Of a stretch of DNA of 18,665 bases, positions 1 through 8,058 are shown in pieces; the stretch's first letter is position 1; each line of letters starts with the position of its first letter. This DNA is from Thiocapsa sp. UBA6158 (GTDB taxonomy: Bacteria > Pseudomonadota > Gammaproteobacteria > Chromatiales > Chromatiaceae). The stretch is from the NCBI RefSeq assembly GCF_002423035.1, contig NZ_DIUM01000003.1, forward strand, positions 108,570 through 127,234. The letters are read 5' to 3'. The translations under genes and the position numbers were made by a program. The notes under the pieces are model-generated. The model was given only the letters and a program-made list of their open reading frames with translations, searched no databases and had not been told where the DNA came from.

Positions 1-1302
1 ATCCCGCACATCACCGACGAGATCAAGCAGGCGATTCGTCTCGGTGCCGAGGGCGCGGACGTGGCCATGGTCGAGATCGGCGGAACCGTCGGCGACATCG
101 AATCCTTGCCTTTCCTCGAGGCGATCCGCCAGATGCGGGTGGAGGAGGGGCGCGAGAACGCGCTCTTCATGCATCTCACCCTCGTGCCCTATATCCGGAC
201 CGCAGGCGAGATCAAGACCAAGCCCACACAGCACTCGGTCAAGGAGCTGCGCTCGATCGGTATCCAGCCGGATATCTTGCTGTGCCGCGCCGAGAAGAAT
301 CTGCCGGACGAGGAGCGTCGCAAGATCGCACTCTTCACCAATGTGACCGAGGATGCAGTCATCTCGGCCGTGGATGCCGACAACATCTATCGCATCCCGC
401 GCCTGCTGCATGATCAGAAGCTCGACGATCTGGTCGTGCGCCAGTTCCGGATCGAGGCCCCGGAGGCGGATCTGCGCGAATGGGATCACGTCCTGGAAGG
501 TTTCGATCATCCCGAGCAGGTCGTGCGCGTCGGCATGGTCGGCAAGTACATGCACCTCACCGAGGCCTACAAGTCGCTCTCCGAGGCGCTGGCCCACGCC
601 GGCGTGCACACCAAGACCAAGGTCGAGATCGTCTATCTGGACTCGGAGGTGCTCGAGCAGGAGGGGACCGACGGTCTCCAAGGGCTCGATGCCATCCTGG
701 TCCCGGGCGGGTTCGGCGAGCGCGGGATCGAAGGCAAGATTCAGGCGGCCCGCTACGCGCGCGAGCAGCGCATCCCCTATCTCGGGATCTGTCTGGGGAT
801 GCAGATCGCCGTCATCGAGTACGGGCGTCACGTCGCCGGGTTGGAAGGCGCGCACAGCACCGAATTCGATCGCCAGACCCCGCACCCCGTGATCGCGCTC
901 ATCACCGAGTGGCGCGACGAGCGCGGGCGGATCGAGACCCGTGCCGAGGGCGTGGACCTGGGCGGCTCGATGCGATTGGGCGGTCAGAATTGCCGTCTGG
1001 AACCGGGCAGCCTGGCGCGCAGCGTCTACGGCAAGCCGCAGATCCGCGAGCGCCATCGGCATCGCTACGAGTTCAATATCTGCTACCTGAACGTCATGAA
1101 GGATGCCGGGATGCGCTTCTCCGGCTGGTCGCTCGACAACCGTTTGGTCGAGATCGTCGAGATCCCGGACCATCCCTGGTTTATCGCCTGCCAGTTCCAT
1201 CCGGAGTTCACCTCGACCCCGCGCGACGGGCATCCGCTCTTCTGCGGATTCGTGCGCGCCGCGCTGACGCGGCGTCAGCTGGTGCAGGGTGCACCCGCAT
1301 GA
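1..1302 (+). CDS. pyrG: CTP synthase, C-terminal ~80% (5' end outside window)
   Basis: CTP synthase makes CTP from UTP, ATP and glutamine in the cytoplasm, the last step of de novo pyrimidine nucleotide synthesis. The reading frame is open from base 1 (IPHITDEIKQAI...), so the gene is cut by the window edge; about 433 codons are present against a usual length near 545. The N-terminal synthetase part shows EIGGTVGDIES and the KTKPTQHSV segment. The C-terminal class I glutamine amidotransferase domain shows PGGFGERG, the nucleophile Cys in GICLGMQ, and the His/Glu pair in FHPEFTS near the end. It sits directly upstream of kdsA with an ATGA overlap, the order known from Pseudomonas-type gammaproteobacteria (pyrG-kdsA-eno), which suggests co-transcription. 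The identification is secure; only the missing start limits it. Confidence 0.97.
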   Translation: MPHITDEIKQAIRLGAEGADVAMVEIGGTVGDIESLPFLEAIRQMRVEEGRENALFMHLTLVPYIRTAGEIKTKPTQHSVKELRSIGIQPDILLCRAEKNLPDEERRKIALFTNVTEDAVISAVDADNIYRIPRLLHDQKLDDLVVRQFRIEAPEADLREWDHVLEGFDHPEQVVRVGMVGKYMHLTEAYKSLSEALAHAGVHTKTKVEIVYLDSEVLEQEGTDGLQGLDAILVPGGFGERGIEGKIQAARYAREQRIPYLGICLGMQIAVIEYGRHVAGLEGAHSTEFDRQTPHPVIALITEWRDERGRIETRAEGVDLGGSMRLGGQNCRLEPGSLARSVYGKPQIRERHRHRYEFNICYLNVMKDAGMRFSGWSLDNRLVEIVEIPDHPWFIACQFHPEFTSTPRDGHPLFCGFVRAALTRRQLVQGAPA

Positions 1303-2135
1303 TGCTCTTCCCCGGTTTCGAGGTTGGGCTGGATCGACCGCTCTTCCTGATCGCCGGTCCCTGCGTGATCGAGAGCGCCGGACTGGCCGAGGACACGGCC
1401 GGTGCACTCAAGGAGATGACCGACGACCTGGGGATCCCCTTGATCTACAAGTCGTCCTTCGACAAGGCCAATCGCTCCTCCTCGGCGAGCTTCCGCGGTC
1501 TCGGGCTGGAGCAGGGATTGGCGATCCTGCAGGCCGTGCGCGAGCGTATCCACGTCCCGATCCTGACCGACGTGCACGAAGACACGCCGCTGTGCGAGGT
1601 CGCGGATGTGGTGGATGTGCTTCAGACGCCGGCCTTTCTCTGTCGCCAGACCAATTTCATCCAAGCGGTCGCCAGCCAGGGCAAGCCGGTCAACATCAAG
1701 AAGGGGCAGTTCCTCGCCCCGTGGGACATGCGCCACGTGGTCGAGAAGGCGCGCGCGACCGGAAACGAGCAGATCATGGTCTGCGAGCGCGGCGTCTCCT
1801 TCGGCTACAACAACCTGGTCTCGGACATGCGCGCCCTCTGTGTGATGCGCGAGACCGGCTGCCCGGTCGTCTTCGATGCCACACACTCGGTGCAGCTGCC
1901 GGGCGGACAAGGCGATCGTTCCGGCGGTCAACGCGAGTTCGTCCCGGTCTTGGCCCGTGCCGCGGTGGCCGCGGGGGTCGCCGGTCTCTTCATGGAGACC
2001 CACCCGAATCCCGATGTGGCCCTGAGCGACGGCCCGAACGCTTGGCCTCTGGATAAGATGCGCGCCTTGCTCGACACCCTGGTTCAGATCGATCGATTGG
2101 TGAAATCGGCAGGTTTCGCGGAGCAATCGCTCTGA
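1299..2135 (+). CDS. kdsA: 3-deoxy-D-manno-octulosonate 8-phosphate synthase (KDO-8-P synthase)
   Basis: KdsA condenses phosphoenolpyruvate with arabinose 5-phosphate to KDO-8-phosphate, the precursor of the inner-core sugar of lipopolysaccharide. The 278-aa product has the family landmarks in order: AGPCVIES (residues 19-26), IYKSSFDKANRSS (49-61), TDVHE (90-94), NIKKGQF (132-138), FDATHSVQ (192-199) and METHPNP (232-238). Cys22, His196, Glu233 and Asp244 match the metal-ligand set of class II (metal-dependent) KdsA; the E. coli enzyme has Asn at the Cys position. The start is the ATG overlapping the pyrG stop (ATGA at 1299-1302). A second ATG follows at once at 1302, so the start could be one codon later. 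No strong Shine-Dalgarno is visible, which fits translational coupling to pyrG. Confidence 0.96.
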   Translation: MMLFPGFEVGLDRPLFLIAGPCVIESAGLAEDTAGALKEMTDDLGIPLIYKSSFDKANRSSSASFRGLGLEQGLAILQAVRERIHVPILTDVHEDTPLCEVADVVDVLQTPAFLCRQTNFIQAVASQGKPVNIKKGQFLAPWDMRHVVEKARATGNEQIMVCERGVSFGYNNLVSDMRALCVMRETGCPVVFDATHSVQLPGGQGDRSGGQREFVPVLARAAVAAGVAGLFMETHPNPDVALSDGPNAWPLDKMRALLDTLVQIDRLVKSAGFAEQSL

Positions 2136-2513
2136 GGTCGGTGTGAGGCGACATTCGGTCTGGCCGGCGAGCCCGGCTCTTCCCGTCTGCCCGAGCGGGT
2201 CCGTGTTCAGGAGTGTCCTGCCGGATCCAGGTTGAGTCGAACAACGCGATCGGCCGCGCGCCTGCGTCGGACCGATCGTCGCGAGACTCCCCGTTGAGGT
2301 ATACCGAGCGCAGGTGGGTTTTTCGGTAAGCAGGGTGCATCCCGCGCGCGTCGGGACAAGGCGCGCCGATGAGACGCAGCGGCCCCTACGGCGAGGAGGC
2401 GCAACGCCGGCCCGGCGTGCGATGCGGCGAAAAACCCACGTGCGCTCGGTATATGTATACCCATGCGATTCCCTTGATGAATCGCTCCGTTCCTGTTTTT
2501 GGAGAGACATGCC
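2136..2513. other. kdsA-eno intergenic region with nested inverted repeats
   Basis: This 378-bp stretch has no convincing gene. The first part holds a modest dyad, CGATCGG at 2247-2253 and CCGATCG at 2272-2278. The second part is dominated by a 26-bp inverted repeat (2300-2325 and 2428-2453), listed separately. The stretch between the arms includes GGGTGCATCCCGC and GGGACAAGGCGCG, which resemble intergenic repeat sequences I associate with Chromatiaceae genomes; that resemblance is from memory and unchecked. The AT-rich TATATGTATAC at 2450-2460, just outside the right arm and some 55 bp before eno, could be part of an eno promoter, but I see no convincing -35 box. Confidence 0.6.
2300..2453. 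repeat. 26-bp inverted repeat flanking ~102 bp, upstream of eno
   Basis: The left arm at 2300-2325 begins TATACCGAGCGCA and ends GGGTTTTTCG. The right arm at 2428-2453 begins CGAAAAACCC and ends TGCGCTCGGTATA. The arms are reverse complements over 26 bp with one mismatch, and both have TATA at their outer edge. The 102-bp interior is GC-rich and has no open frame of note. The structure could be a miniature inverted-repeat element inserted at a TATA site, or a transcribed stem-loop in the eno leader. No second copy is seen in this window. Confidence 0.75.
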
Positions 2514-3791
<1,278 letters not shown>

Positions 3792-3801
3792 TGGTTGGCG
3801 G

Positions 3802-3829
3802 GCAGGGGTCGGGCGTCTCCGTCCCCTGC
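3802..3829 (+). other. Hairpin in the eno-ftsB spacer
   Basis: GCAGGGG (3802-3808) and CGG (3810-3812) pair with CCG (3819-3821) and CCCCTGC (3823-3829), with one T-T mismatch and a 6-nt loop. It starts 10 nt after the eno stop. There is no T-tract, so it is not a standard intrinsic terminator. It may protect the 3' end of eno mRNA or partly reduce read-through into ftsB. Confidence 0.5.
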
Positions 3830-3852
3830 TGCCGACACTGAAGACACCCTCC

Positions 3853-4161
3853 ATGCGCCTTCTCATCCTCGTGCTGATCCTCTTGTTGACCGGCCTGCAG
3901 TTTCGGTTGTGGGTCGGCGAGGGGAGCTTGGCCGAGGTGCATGGGCTCAAGAACGAGATCGCGGCTCAGGAGGAAGAGCTGGTGCGTCTGCGTGCGCGCA
4001 ATCAGGAGCTTCAAGCCGAGGTGATGGACCTGCGCGAAGGGGCCGAGGCATTGGAGGAGCGCGCGCGCCGCGATCTGGGGATGATCAAACCGGGCGAGAT
4101 CTTCATCCAGGTCATCGAGCGCAACGCACCGGAGAAGACGCCCCCGGAGGTGAAGCGATGA
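3853..4161 (+). CDS. ftsB: Cell division protein FtsB (DivIC-like)
   Basis: FtsB is a bitopic inner-membrane protein that forms a complex with FtsL and FtsQ in the divisome and helps activate septal peptidoglycan synthesis. The 102-aa product fits the family: a short cytoplasmic start, one TM helix at about residues 2-17 (RLLILVLILLLTGLQF), then a periplasmic coiled coil (about 28-75) rich in Glu/Leu heptads such as EEELVRLRARNQELQAEV, and a short tail containing RRDLGMIKPGEIFIQV, a recognisable FtsB/DivIC ending. The ATG at 3853 is chosen because it places the TM helix at the N-terminus; earlier in-frame codons would read through the tail of eno. The Shine-Dalgarno is weak. It overlaps ispD by ATGA (4158-4161), the conserved ftsB-ispD arrangement of gammaproteobacteria. 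Confidence 0.93.
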   Translation: MRLLILVLILLLTGLQFRLWVGEGSLAEVHGLKNEIAAQEEELVRLRARNQELQAEVMDLREGAEALEERARRDLGMIKPGEIFIQVIERNAPEKTPPEVKR

Positions 4162-4868
4162 GCCCTTCACCGGCCTTGTGGGCCGTGCTCCCTGCCGCCG
4201 GCGTGGGTCGACGCATGGGCAGTGCGACGCCGAAGCAATATCTGGATCTCGCCGGTCGCGCGGTGATCGATCATGCGTTGGATCTCTTCGTGGCCGACGT
4301 GCGGATCCGAGGCGTCGTGGTTGCGCTGGACCCGACCGATCGCTACTGGAGCGCGACGGCCTATGCCGACCATCCCAAGGTGAGCCGTGCGAACGGCGGT
4401 GCCGAGCGCTGCCATTCGGTCCTGAATGCGCTCGATGCACTGGGTGCCCACGCCCATGCCGAGGATTGGGTGTTGGTGCATGATGCGGCGCGACCCTGTC
4501 TGCGCCCGGCCGATCTCGACCGCCTGATCGATGGGCTGATCGATGACGAGGTCGGCGGCCTGCTCGGCATCCCGGTGCGCGACACCATGAAGCGGGCCGA
4601 GCCGGACGATCGCATCGGCGCGACGCTGGATCGCTCCTCGCTCTGGCATGCCTTCACACCCCAGATGTTCCGTCTCGGCCGGTTGCGTGCCGCATTGATC
4701 GACGCACTGACCGCCAACCATCTGGTGACCGACGACGCCTCGGCCATGGAGCGCATCGGTCAAGCCCCGCGCCTGATCGAAGGCCATGCCGACAACATCA
4801 AGATCACGCGCGCCGAGGATCTCCCGCTCGCCCGCTTCTATCTGCAACAGCAGGGGCGGCTGGGCTAA
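4158..4868 (+). CDS. ispD: 2-C-methyl-D-erythritol 4-phosphate cytidylyltransferase
   Basis: IspD transfers CMP from CTP to methylerythritol 4-phosphate, the third step of the MEP route to isoprenoids (quinones, carotenoids, undecaprenyl phosphate and, in a phototroph, the bacteriochlorophyll tail). The 236-aa length is normal. The nucleotide-binding motif LPAAGVGRRMG lies at residues 11-21 and contains the catalytic Arg (R18). KQYLDL at 26-31 supplies the catalytic Lys (K26). VHDAARP is at 107-113. The C-terminal part includes a TPQMF-type motif and TDDASAME. The start ATG overlaps the ftsB stop, and GGAGG at 4146-4150 sits 7 nt upstream. Its partner ispF lies 100 bp downstream. The upstream pyrG makes its co-substrate CTP. 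Confidence 0.96.
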   Translation: MSPSPALWAVLPAAGVGRRMGSATPKQYLDLAGRAVIDHALDLFVADVRIRGVVVALDPTDRYWSATAYADHPKVSRANGGAERCHSVLNALDALGAHAHAEDWVLVHDAARPCLRPADLDRLIDGLIDDEVGGLLGIPVRDTMKRAEPDDRIGATLDRSSLWHAFTPQMFRLGRLRAALIDALTANHLVTDDASAMERIGQAPRLIEGHADNIKITRAEDLPLARFYLQQQGRLG

Positions 4869-4882
4869 TCCAAACTCGCAAG

Positions 4883-4962
4883 AGCCCCCAGCCTCCTGCC
4901 TCCGCCCACCGTTGCGCGCGCGTGCACGTGGCGTGAGGCCGAGGGCTGGAGGCTGGAGGCTT
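4883..4962 (+). repeat. Imperfect hairpin enclosing the ispF ribosome binding site
   Basis: The left arm at 4883-4903 (AGCCCCCAGCCTCCTGCC...) is the reverse complement of the right arm at 4941-4961 (GAGGGCTGGAGGCTGGAGGC) in 17 of 21 positions. The right arm is itself a short tandem of GGCTGGA units. The GGAGG at 4955-4959, 9 nt before the ispF ATG, lies inside the right arm, so folding would hide the ispF Shine-Dalgarno. Short CTGGAGG tandem repeats look like mobile intergenic repeats, but that origin is inference. Confidence 0.6.
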
Positions 4963-4968
4963 TCCAAC

Positions 4969-5442
4969 ATGCTCATCGGTCAGGGCTTCGACGCCCATCG
5001 TTTCGGCCCCGGACGCCCGCTGGTGCTCGGCGGCCTACAGATTCCGCACGATCAAGGGCTGCTCGCGCATTCCGACGGCGACGTGGCTATCCACGCACTC
5101 TGCGATGCCTTGCTCGGTGCGGCCGGGCTCGGCGACATCGGTCGGCATTTTCCGGATACGGATGCAGCCTATGCCGGCATCGACAGCCGCATCTTGCTCC
5201 GGCGCGTGATCGAGAGCCTCGCCGAGCGCGGGCTGCGCGTGCACAACGCCGATCTCACCATCATCGCCCAGCGCCCTAAGCTCGCGGCTCATATCCCGCA
5301 GATGTGCGCCCGTCTTGCCGCGGACATGGGCTGCGACCCCGCGCGCGTGAACGTGAAGGCAACCACGACCGAGCAGATGGGATTCACGGGCCGAGGCGAG
5401 GGCATCGCGGCGAGCGCCGTGGTGCTGTTGGCGGACGCCTGA
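4969..5442 (+). CDS. ispF: 2-C-methyl-D-erythritol 2,4-cyclodiphosphate synthase
   Basis: IspF cyclises CDP-methylerythritol 2-phosphate to methylerythritol 2,4-cyclodiphosphate with release of CMP, the fifth step of the MEP pathway; the enzyme is a homotrimer with a zinc ion per active site. The product has 157 residues, the usual size. The zinc ligands are visible as D8 and H10 in GQGFDAHRF and H42 in VAIHALCDALLGA. HSDGD lies at 34-38, HFPDTD follows, and the C-terminal signature KATTTEQMGFTGRGEGIAA is intact. The start ATG at 4969 gives the canonical MLIGQGFDAH beginning and has GGAGG 9 nt upstream, inside a hairpin (see separate entry). It is followed after one base by truD. Confidence 0.97.
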   Translation: MLIGQGFDAHRFGPGRPLVLGGLQIPHDQGLLAHSDGDVAIHALCDALLGAAGLGDIGRHFPDTDAAYAGIDSRILLRRVIESLAERGLRVHNADLTIIAQRPKLAAHIPQMCARLAADMGCDPARVNVKATTTEQMGFTGRGEGIAASAVVLLADA

Positions 5443-5443
5443 G

Positions 5444-6493
5444 GTGTCGCTGCCGAGCTGGATACCGGTCGACTCGCTACCCCGAGCGCACGGCGCTGCC
5501 CTCGCCGGTGGACGTTTGCGCGCTCGACCGGAGGACTTCCGGGTCGAGGAGCAGCTCGGGTTCGCCCCGGACGGCGAGGGCGATCATCTCCTGTTGTGGG
5601 TGCGCAAGACCGGCGCCAACACCGAATGGGCGGCACGCCGCCTGGCCCGTGTCGCGGGTGTGCCGGTTTCCACGGTGGGCTATGCCGGTCTGAAGGACCG
5701 GCATGCCGTGACGCTGCAGTGGTTCTCGATCCCGCGTCCGCGCGAGGGCATACCCGATTGGTCGGGCCTTGTCGAGGAGGGCATCGAGGTCCTGGAATCG
5801 CACCCGCATCGACGTAAGCTCAAGCGGGGCGCCCTGGCCGGAAACCGTTTCGAGATCCTGGTCCGCGAGCTCGACCGCGAGACCCTACCCGGGCTCGACG
5901 AGCGGCTTGCGAGGATCCGCGTGCGCGGGATCCCGAACTACTTCGGCGAGCAACGCTTCGGGCATGACCACTCCAATCTGGTGCGTGCCCATGCACTCTT
6001 CGCCGGGACGGCCGGTCGTGTACCCCGTCATCTGTCCGGCCTCTGGCTCTCCGCGGCACGCTCGCAGATCTTCAACGAGGTCTTGGCCGAACGGGTTCGG
6101 CGCGGGGACTGGGACAGTCCGCTCGACGGAGACTGTCTCCAGCTCGCCGGATCCAACTCCTATTTCCTCGCCGAGACCCTCGACGCATCGACGATCGCGC
6201 GCTGCGAGGAGATGGACGTGCACCCGACGGGTCCACTGTGGGGCAAGGGCGAGCTGCCGTCGCGCGCTTCGGTCCGACAGCTCGAAGACGCGGCAGGCAT
6301 GCGCTTCCCGACCTGGTGCGAGGGGCTCGCCGCCTTCGCTCTGGCGCAGGAGCGTCGGTCACTGCGCCTGCCGGTGGCCGATCTGGGCGCGCAACGGGTC
6401 GACGGCGGATTGCGGCTGACCTTCTCTCTGCCTGCGGGCGCCTATGCGACGACGCTTCTGCGCGAGCTTGTCGAGATCGGAGGGCTTGTATGA
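5444..6493 (+). CDS. truD: tRNA pseudouridine(13) synthase
   Basis: TruD converts uridine 13 of tRNA-Glu to pseudouridine. The 349-aa product matches the family length. The hallmark GYAGLKDRHAVTLQWFS lies at residues 79-95 and contains the catalytic Asp (D85). NYFGEQRFG, typical of TruD, follows in the middle of the protein, and the C-terminal half carries the TRUD insertion-domain region and the closing YATTLLRELVE motif. The start is a GTG one base after the ispF stop (TGAG-GTG). It has little Shine-Dalgarno, so translation is probably coupled to ispF. The ispD-ispF-truD order is widely conserved in gammaproteobacteria, but the usual followers surE and pcm are not present here. Confidence 0.96.
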   Translation: MSLPSWIPVDSLPRAHGAALAGGRLRARPEDFRVEEQLGFAPDGEGDHLLLWVRKTGANTEWAARRLARVAGVPVSTVGYAGLKDRHAVTLQWFSIPRPREGIPDWSGLVEEGIEVLESHPHRRKLKRGALAGNRFEILVRELDRETLPGLDERLARIRVRGIPNYFGEQRFGHDHSNLVRAHALFAGTAGRVPRHLSGLWLSAARSQIFNEVLAERVRRGDWDSPLDGDCLQLAGSNSYFLAETLDASTIARCEEMDVHPTGPLWGKGELPSRASVRQLEDAAGMRFPTWCEGLAAFALAQERRSLRLPVADLGAQRVDGGLRLTFSLPAGAYATTLLRELVEIGGLV

Positions 6494-6618
6494 GTGTGAT
6501 CCGGGCGCCCCGGCGCCGACTAGGGCAGCATTTCGCCTGCATCTGCAGGGCCTCTTGCGGCGCGGGTCCGGCAGCTGCCCTGAAGCGCAACCCGAGCCAA
6601 GCCGACGCGTTCGCGTGA
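6490..6618 (+). CDS. Possible 42-aa ORF bridging truD and the DUF4010 gene
   Basis: The ORF starts at the ATG overlapping the truD stop (ATGA at 6490-6493), with CGGAGGG at 6478-6484 about 5 nt upstream, a good ribosome binding site. It ends in TGATG, overlapping the start of the next gene at 6618. The product begins MSVIRAPRRRLGQHF, has three Cys in FACICRASC, and matches no family I recognise. The downstream gene has no Shine-Dalgarno of its own, so this frame may serve as a translational coupling peptide. It could also be non-coding sequence left after loss of a gene. The start of RsmA (KsgA) also contains a GQHF motif, but nothing else supports a remnant. Confidence 0.4.
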   Translation: MSVIRAPRRRLGQHFACICRASCGAGPAAALKRNPSQADAFA

Positions 6619-7880
6619 TGGTCGAGGAACCCCGGGTCTTTGTCGGGCTTGGTGTCGCTTTGGCCATCGGTCTGCTGATCGGCGTGGAGCGCGGTTGGAA
6701 GGAACGCAGCGCCGAAGAAGGACGACGCGTGGCCGGTGTTCGCACCTACACCTTGATCGGGTTTCTCGGCGGGATTTCCGGACTCGTCACTGGACCCTCG
6801 GGCGGATTGACGCTGGGACTCATCTTCGTGGGGCTTGCCGGGGCACTGACGGTTGCCCACATCCTGGACTACAGGCACGACGAGGATGTCGGCATCACCA
6901 GCCTCGTCGCCGGTTTGATGACCTTCTTGCTCGGGGCGCTTGCGGTGCTCGGCCATCCGGCCGCCGCCGCGGCGGCGGCCGTGGTCACGGCCCTGCTGCT
7001 CGGGTCCAAGCCGCTCATCCATCGCTGGATCCACGCCATCGAGCAGAAGGATCTCAAGGCCGGTCTTACCCTGCTGCTCATCTCGGTGGTGGCGTTGCCG
7101 CTGTTGCCGGATCAGGGGTATGGCCCCTGGAATGCCGTCAACCCGCGTGAAACCTGGTGGATGGTCGTGCTGATCGCAAGCATCTCCTTCGTCGGTTATT
7201 ACGCGATGAAGCTGGTGGGGACTCGGCGCGGAATTCTGTTCACCGGGCTCTTCGGCGGGCTTGCGTCGTCGACCGCGCTGACTCTGCATTTCTCGCGCCT
7301 GGCGCGCGCCCGCGTGGAGATGGCCCCCGTTCTGGCCACCGCCATCCTGGTGGCTTGCGCGACCATGTTCCCCCGGATGCTGTTGGTGTCGACGCTGATC
7401 CACCCGCCATTGCTGCCGTCCTTGCTCTGGCCTGCCGCGACGATGGCCCTGATCGCCTACGGATTCGCGGCCTTCTTTTGGATGACCCAGTCGCACGACG
7501 GCGGCGAGGCGGACGCGCTCCTCGACAACCCGCTCGAGCTGAAATCCGCGGTCGGCTTCGGGCTTCTGCTGGCGTTGGTGATGGTGTCGGCGAAAGGGAT
7601 CGAGAGCTGGGTCGGTACGAGCGGCGTCATGATGCTGGCCGCCGCCTCGGGTATTGCGGATGTGGATGCCATCACACTCGCGATCGCGCGCATGAGCCGG
7701 GATGAGCTCCCCGCCGGCATTGCGGTCTCGAGTATCGTCATCGCCGCGGCGGTCAACAGTCTGGTCAAAGGCATCATTGCAGCTTCGGTCGGTGGCCCTG
7801 CGCTGGGTCTGCGCGTCACCCTGCCGTTGCTCTCTGCGGGCCTGGCCGGCCTTGCCGTCGCTTGGTGGACGTTTGTTTGA
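6618..7880 (+). CDS. MgtC/SapB-type integral membrane protein with DUF4010 domain
   Basis: This is a 420-aa polytopic inner-membrane protein. The N-terminal part (about residues 8-140) has the MgtC/SapB pattern: a first TM helix running into GLLIGVERGWKER, then RTYTLIGFLGG, and a charged break HILDYRHDEDVGITS before a further helix. Residues about 180-400 form the DUF4010 part with several hydrophobic segments and the GLASSTALTLHFSRLAR stretch typical of that domain. Members are annotated as MgtC-related; the transported or sensed substrate is unknown. An Ala-rich run (AAAAAAAVV) lies near residue 115. The start chosen is the ATG in TGATG at 6618, which puts the first helix near the N-terminus. 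No Shine-Dalgarno precedes it, so coupling to the small ORF at 6490 is likely. A dispersed repeat lies 51 bp after the stop. Confidence 0.85.
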   Translation: MVEEPRVFVGLGVALAIGLLIGVERGWKERSAEEGRRVAGVRTYTLIGFLGGISGLVTGPSGGLTLGLIFVGLAGALTVAHILDYRHDEDVGITSLVAGLMTFLLGALAVLGHPAAAAAAAVVTALLLGSKPLIHRWIHAIEQKDLKAGLTLLLISVVALPLLPDQGYGPWNAVNPRETWWMVVLIASISFVGYYAMKLVGTRRGILFTGLFGGLASSTALTLHFSRLARARVEMAPVLATAILVACATMFPRMLLVSTLIHPPLLPSLLWPAATMALIAYGFAAFFWMTQSHDGGEADALLDNPLELKSAVGFGLLLALVMVSAKGIESWVGTSGVMMLAAASGIADVDAITLAIARMSRDELPAGIAVSSIVIAAAVNSLVKGIIAASVGGPALGLRVTLPLLSAGLAGLAVAWWTFV

Positions 7881-7931
7881 ACGGCCGTTGCCTTTGCTTG
7901 TCATCTCGATCAAGTCGATCCACGTGGTCGG

Positions 7932-8043
7932 TTAAACCGTGCCCGGCGCGGTATGCGATGTTTTTTGGATGGGATCGGCCCCGACAGACTTGACGACCGC
8001 TGGAGCCGGCGCGGTTTAACATCTCGCTCTGGACGCGGTTTAA
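7932..8043 (+). repeat. Dispersed palindromic repeat, copy A (module 1 plus deleted module 2)
   Basis: Module 1 (7932-8019) starts TTAAACCGTGCCCGGC and ends GCCGGCGCGGTTTAA, so it has inverted ends. Its core TTTTTTGGATGGGATCGGCC recurs in copy B. Module 2 is reduced to its last 24 bp (8020-8043, CATCTCGCTCTGGACGCGG then TTTAA). Compared with copy B, roughly 80 bp is missing between the two. The outer edge runs straight into AAGGAGG, the ribosome binding site of the next gene. Confidence 0.85.
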
Positions 8044-8048
8044 AGGAG
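8043..8048 (+). promoter_or_regulatory. Shine-Dalgarno of the lytic transglycosylase gene, abutting repeat A
   Basis: AGGAGG lies 10 nt before the ATG at 8059 and directly continues the terminal GTTTAA of the repeat. It fixes the start codon of the gene. Confidence 0.75.
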
Positions 8049-8058
8049 GCAATCGTCA

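Noticed and set aside
1275..2510. 411-aa open frame on the minus strand over kdsA and the eno leader
   Set aside because: Antisense to kdsA. Its Arg/Gly-rich product shows no family signal, and it crosses the inverted repeat.
2499..2513. TTG start adding five residues to enolase
   Set aside because: The ATG at 2514 has a proper Shine-Dalgarno and gives the conserved enolase N-terminus.
3802..3829. Intrinsic terminator after eno
   Set aside because: The hairpin is stable but has no T-tract, and ftsB-ispD follow closely on the same strand.
6490..6540. Remnant of rsmA (ksgA) suggested by RRRLGQHF
   Set aside because: Only the GQHF motif agrees; the next residues do not follow the methyltransferase motif, so chance is more likely.
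6072..7913. 613-aa open frame on the minus strand
   Set aside because: It lies antisense to truD and the DUF4010 gene, both strongly supported. Its product is rich in Arg/Gln/Gly/Asp with no domain, typical of the shadow frame of GC-rich genes.
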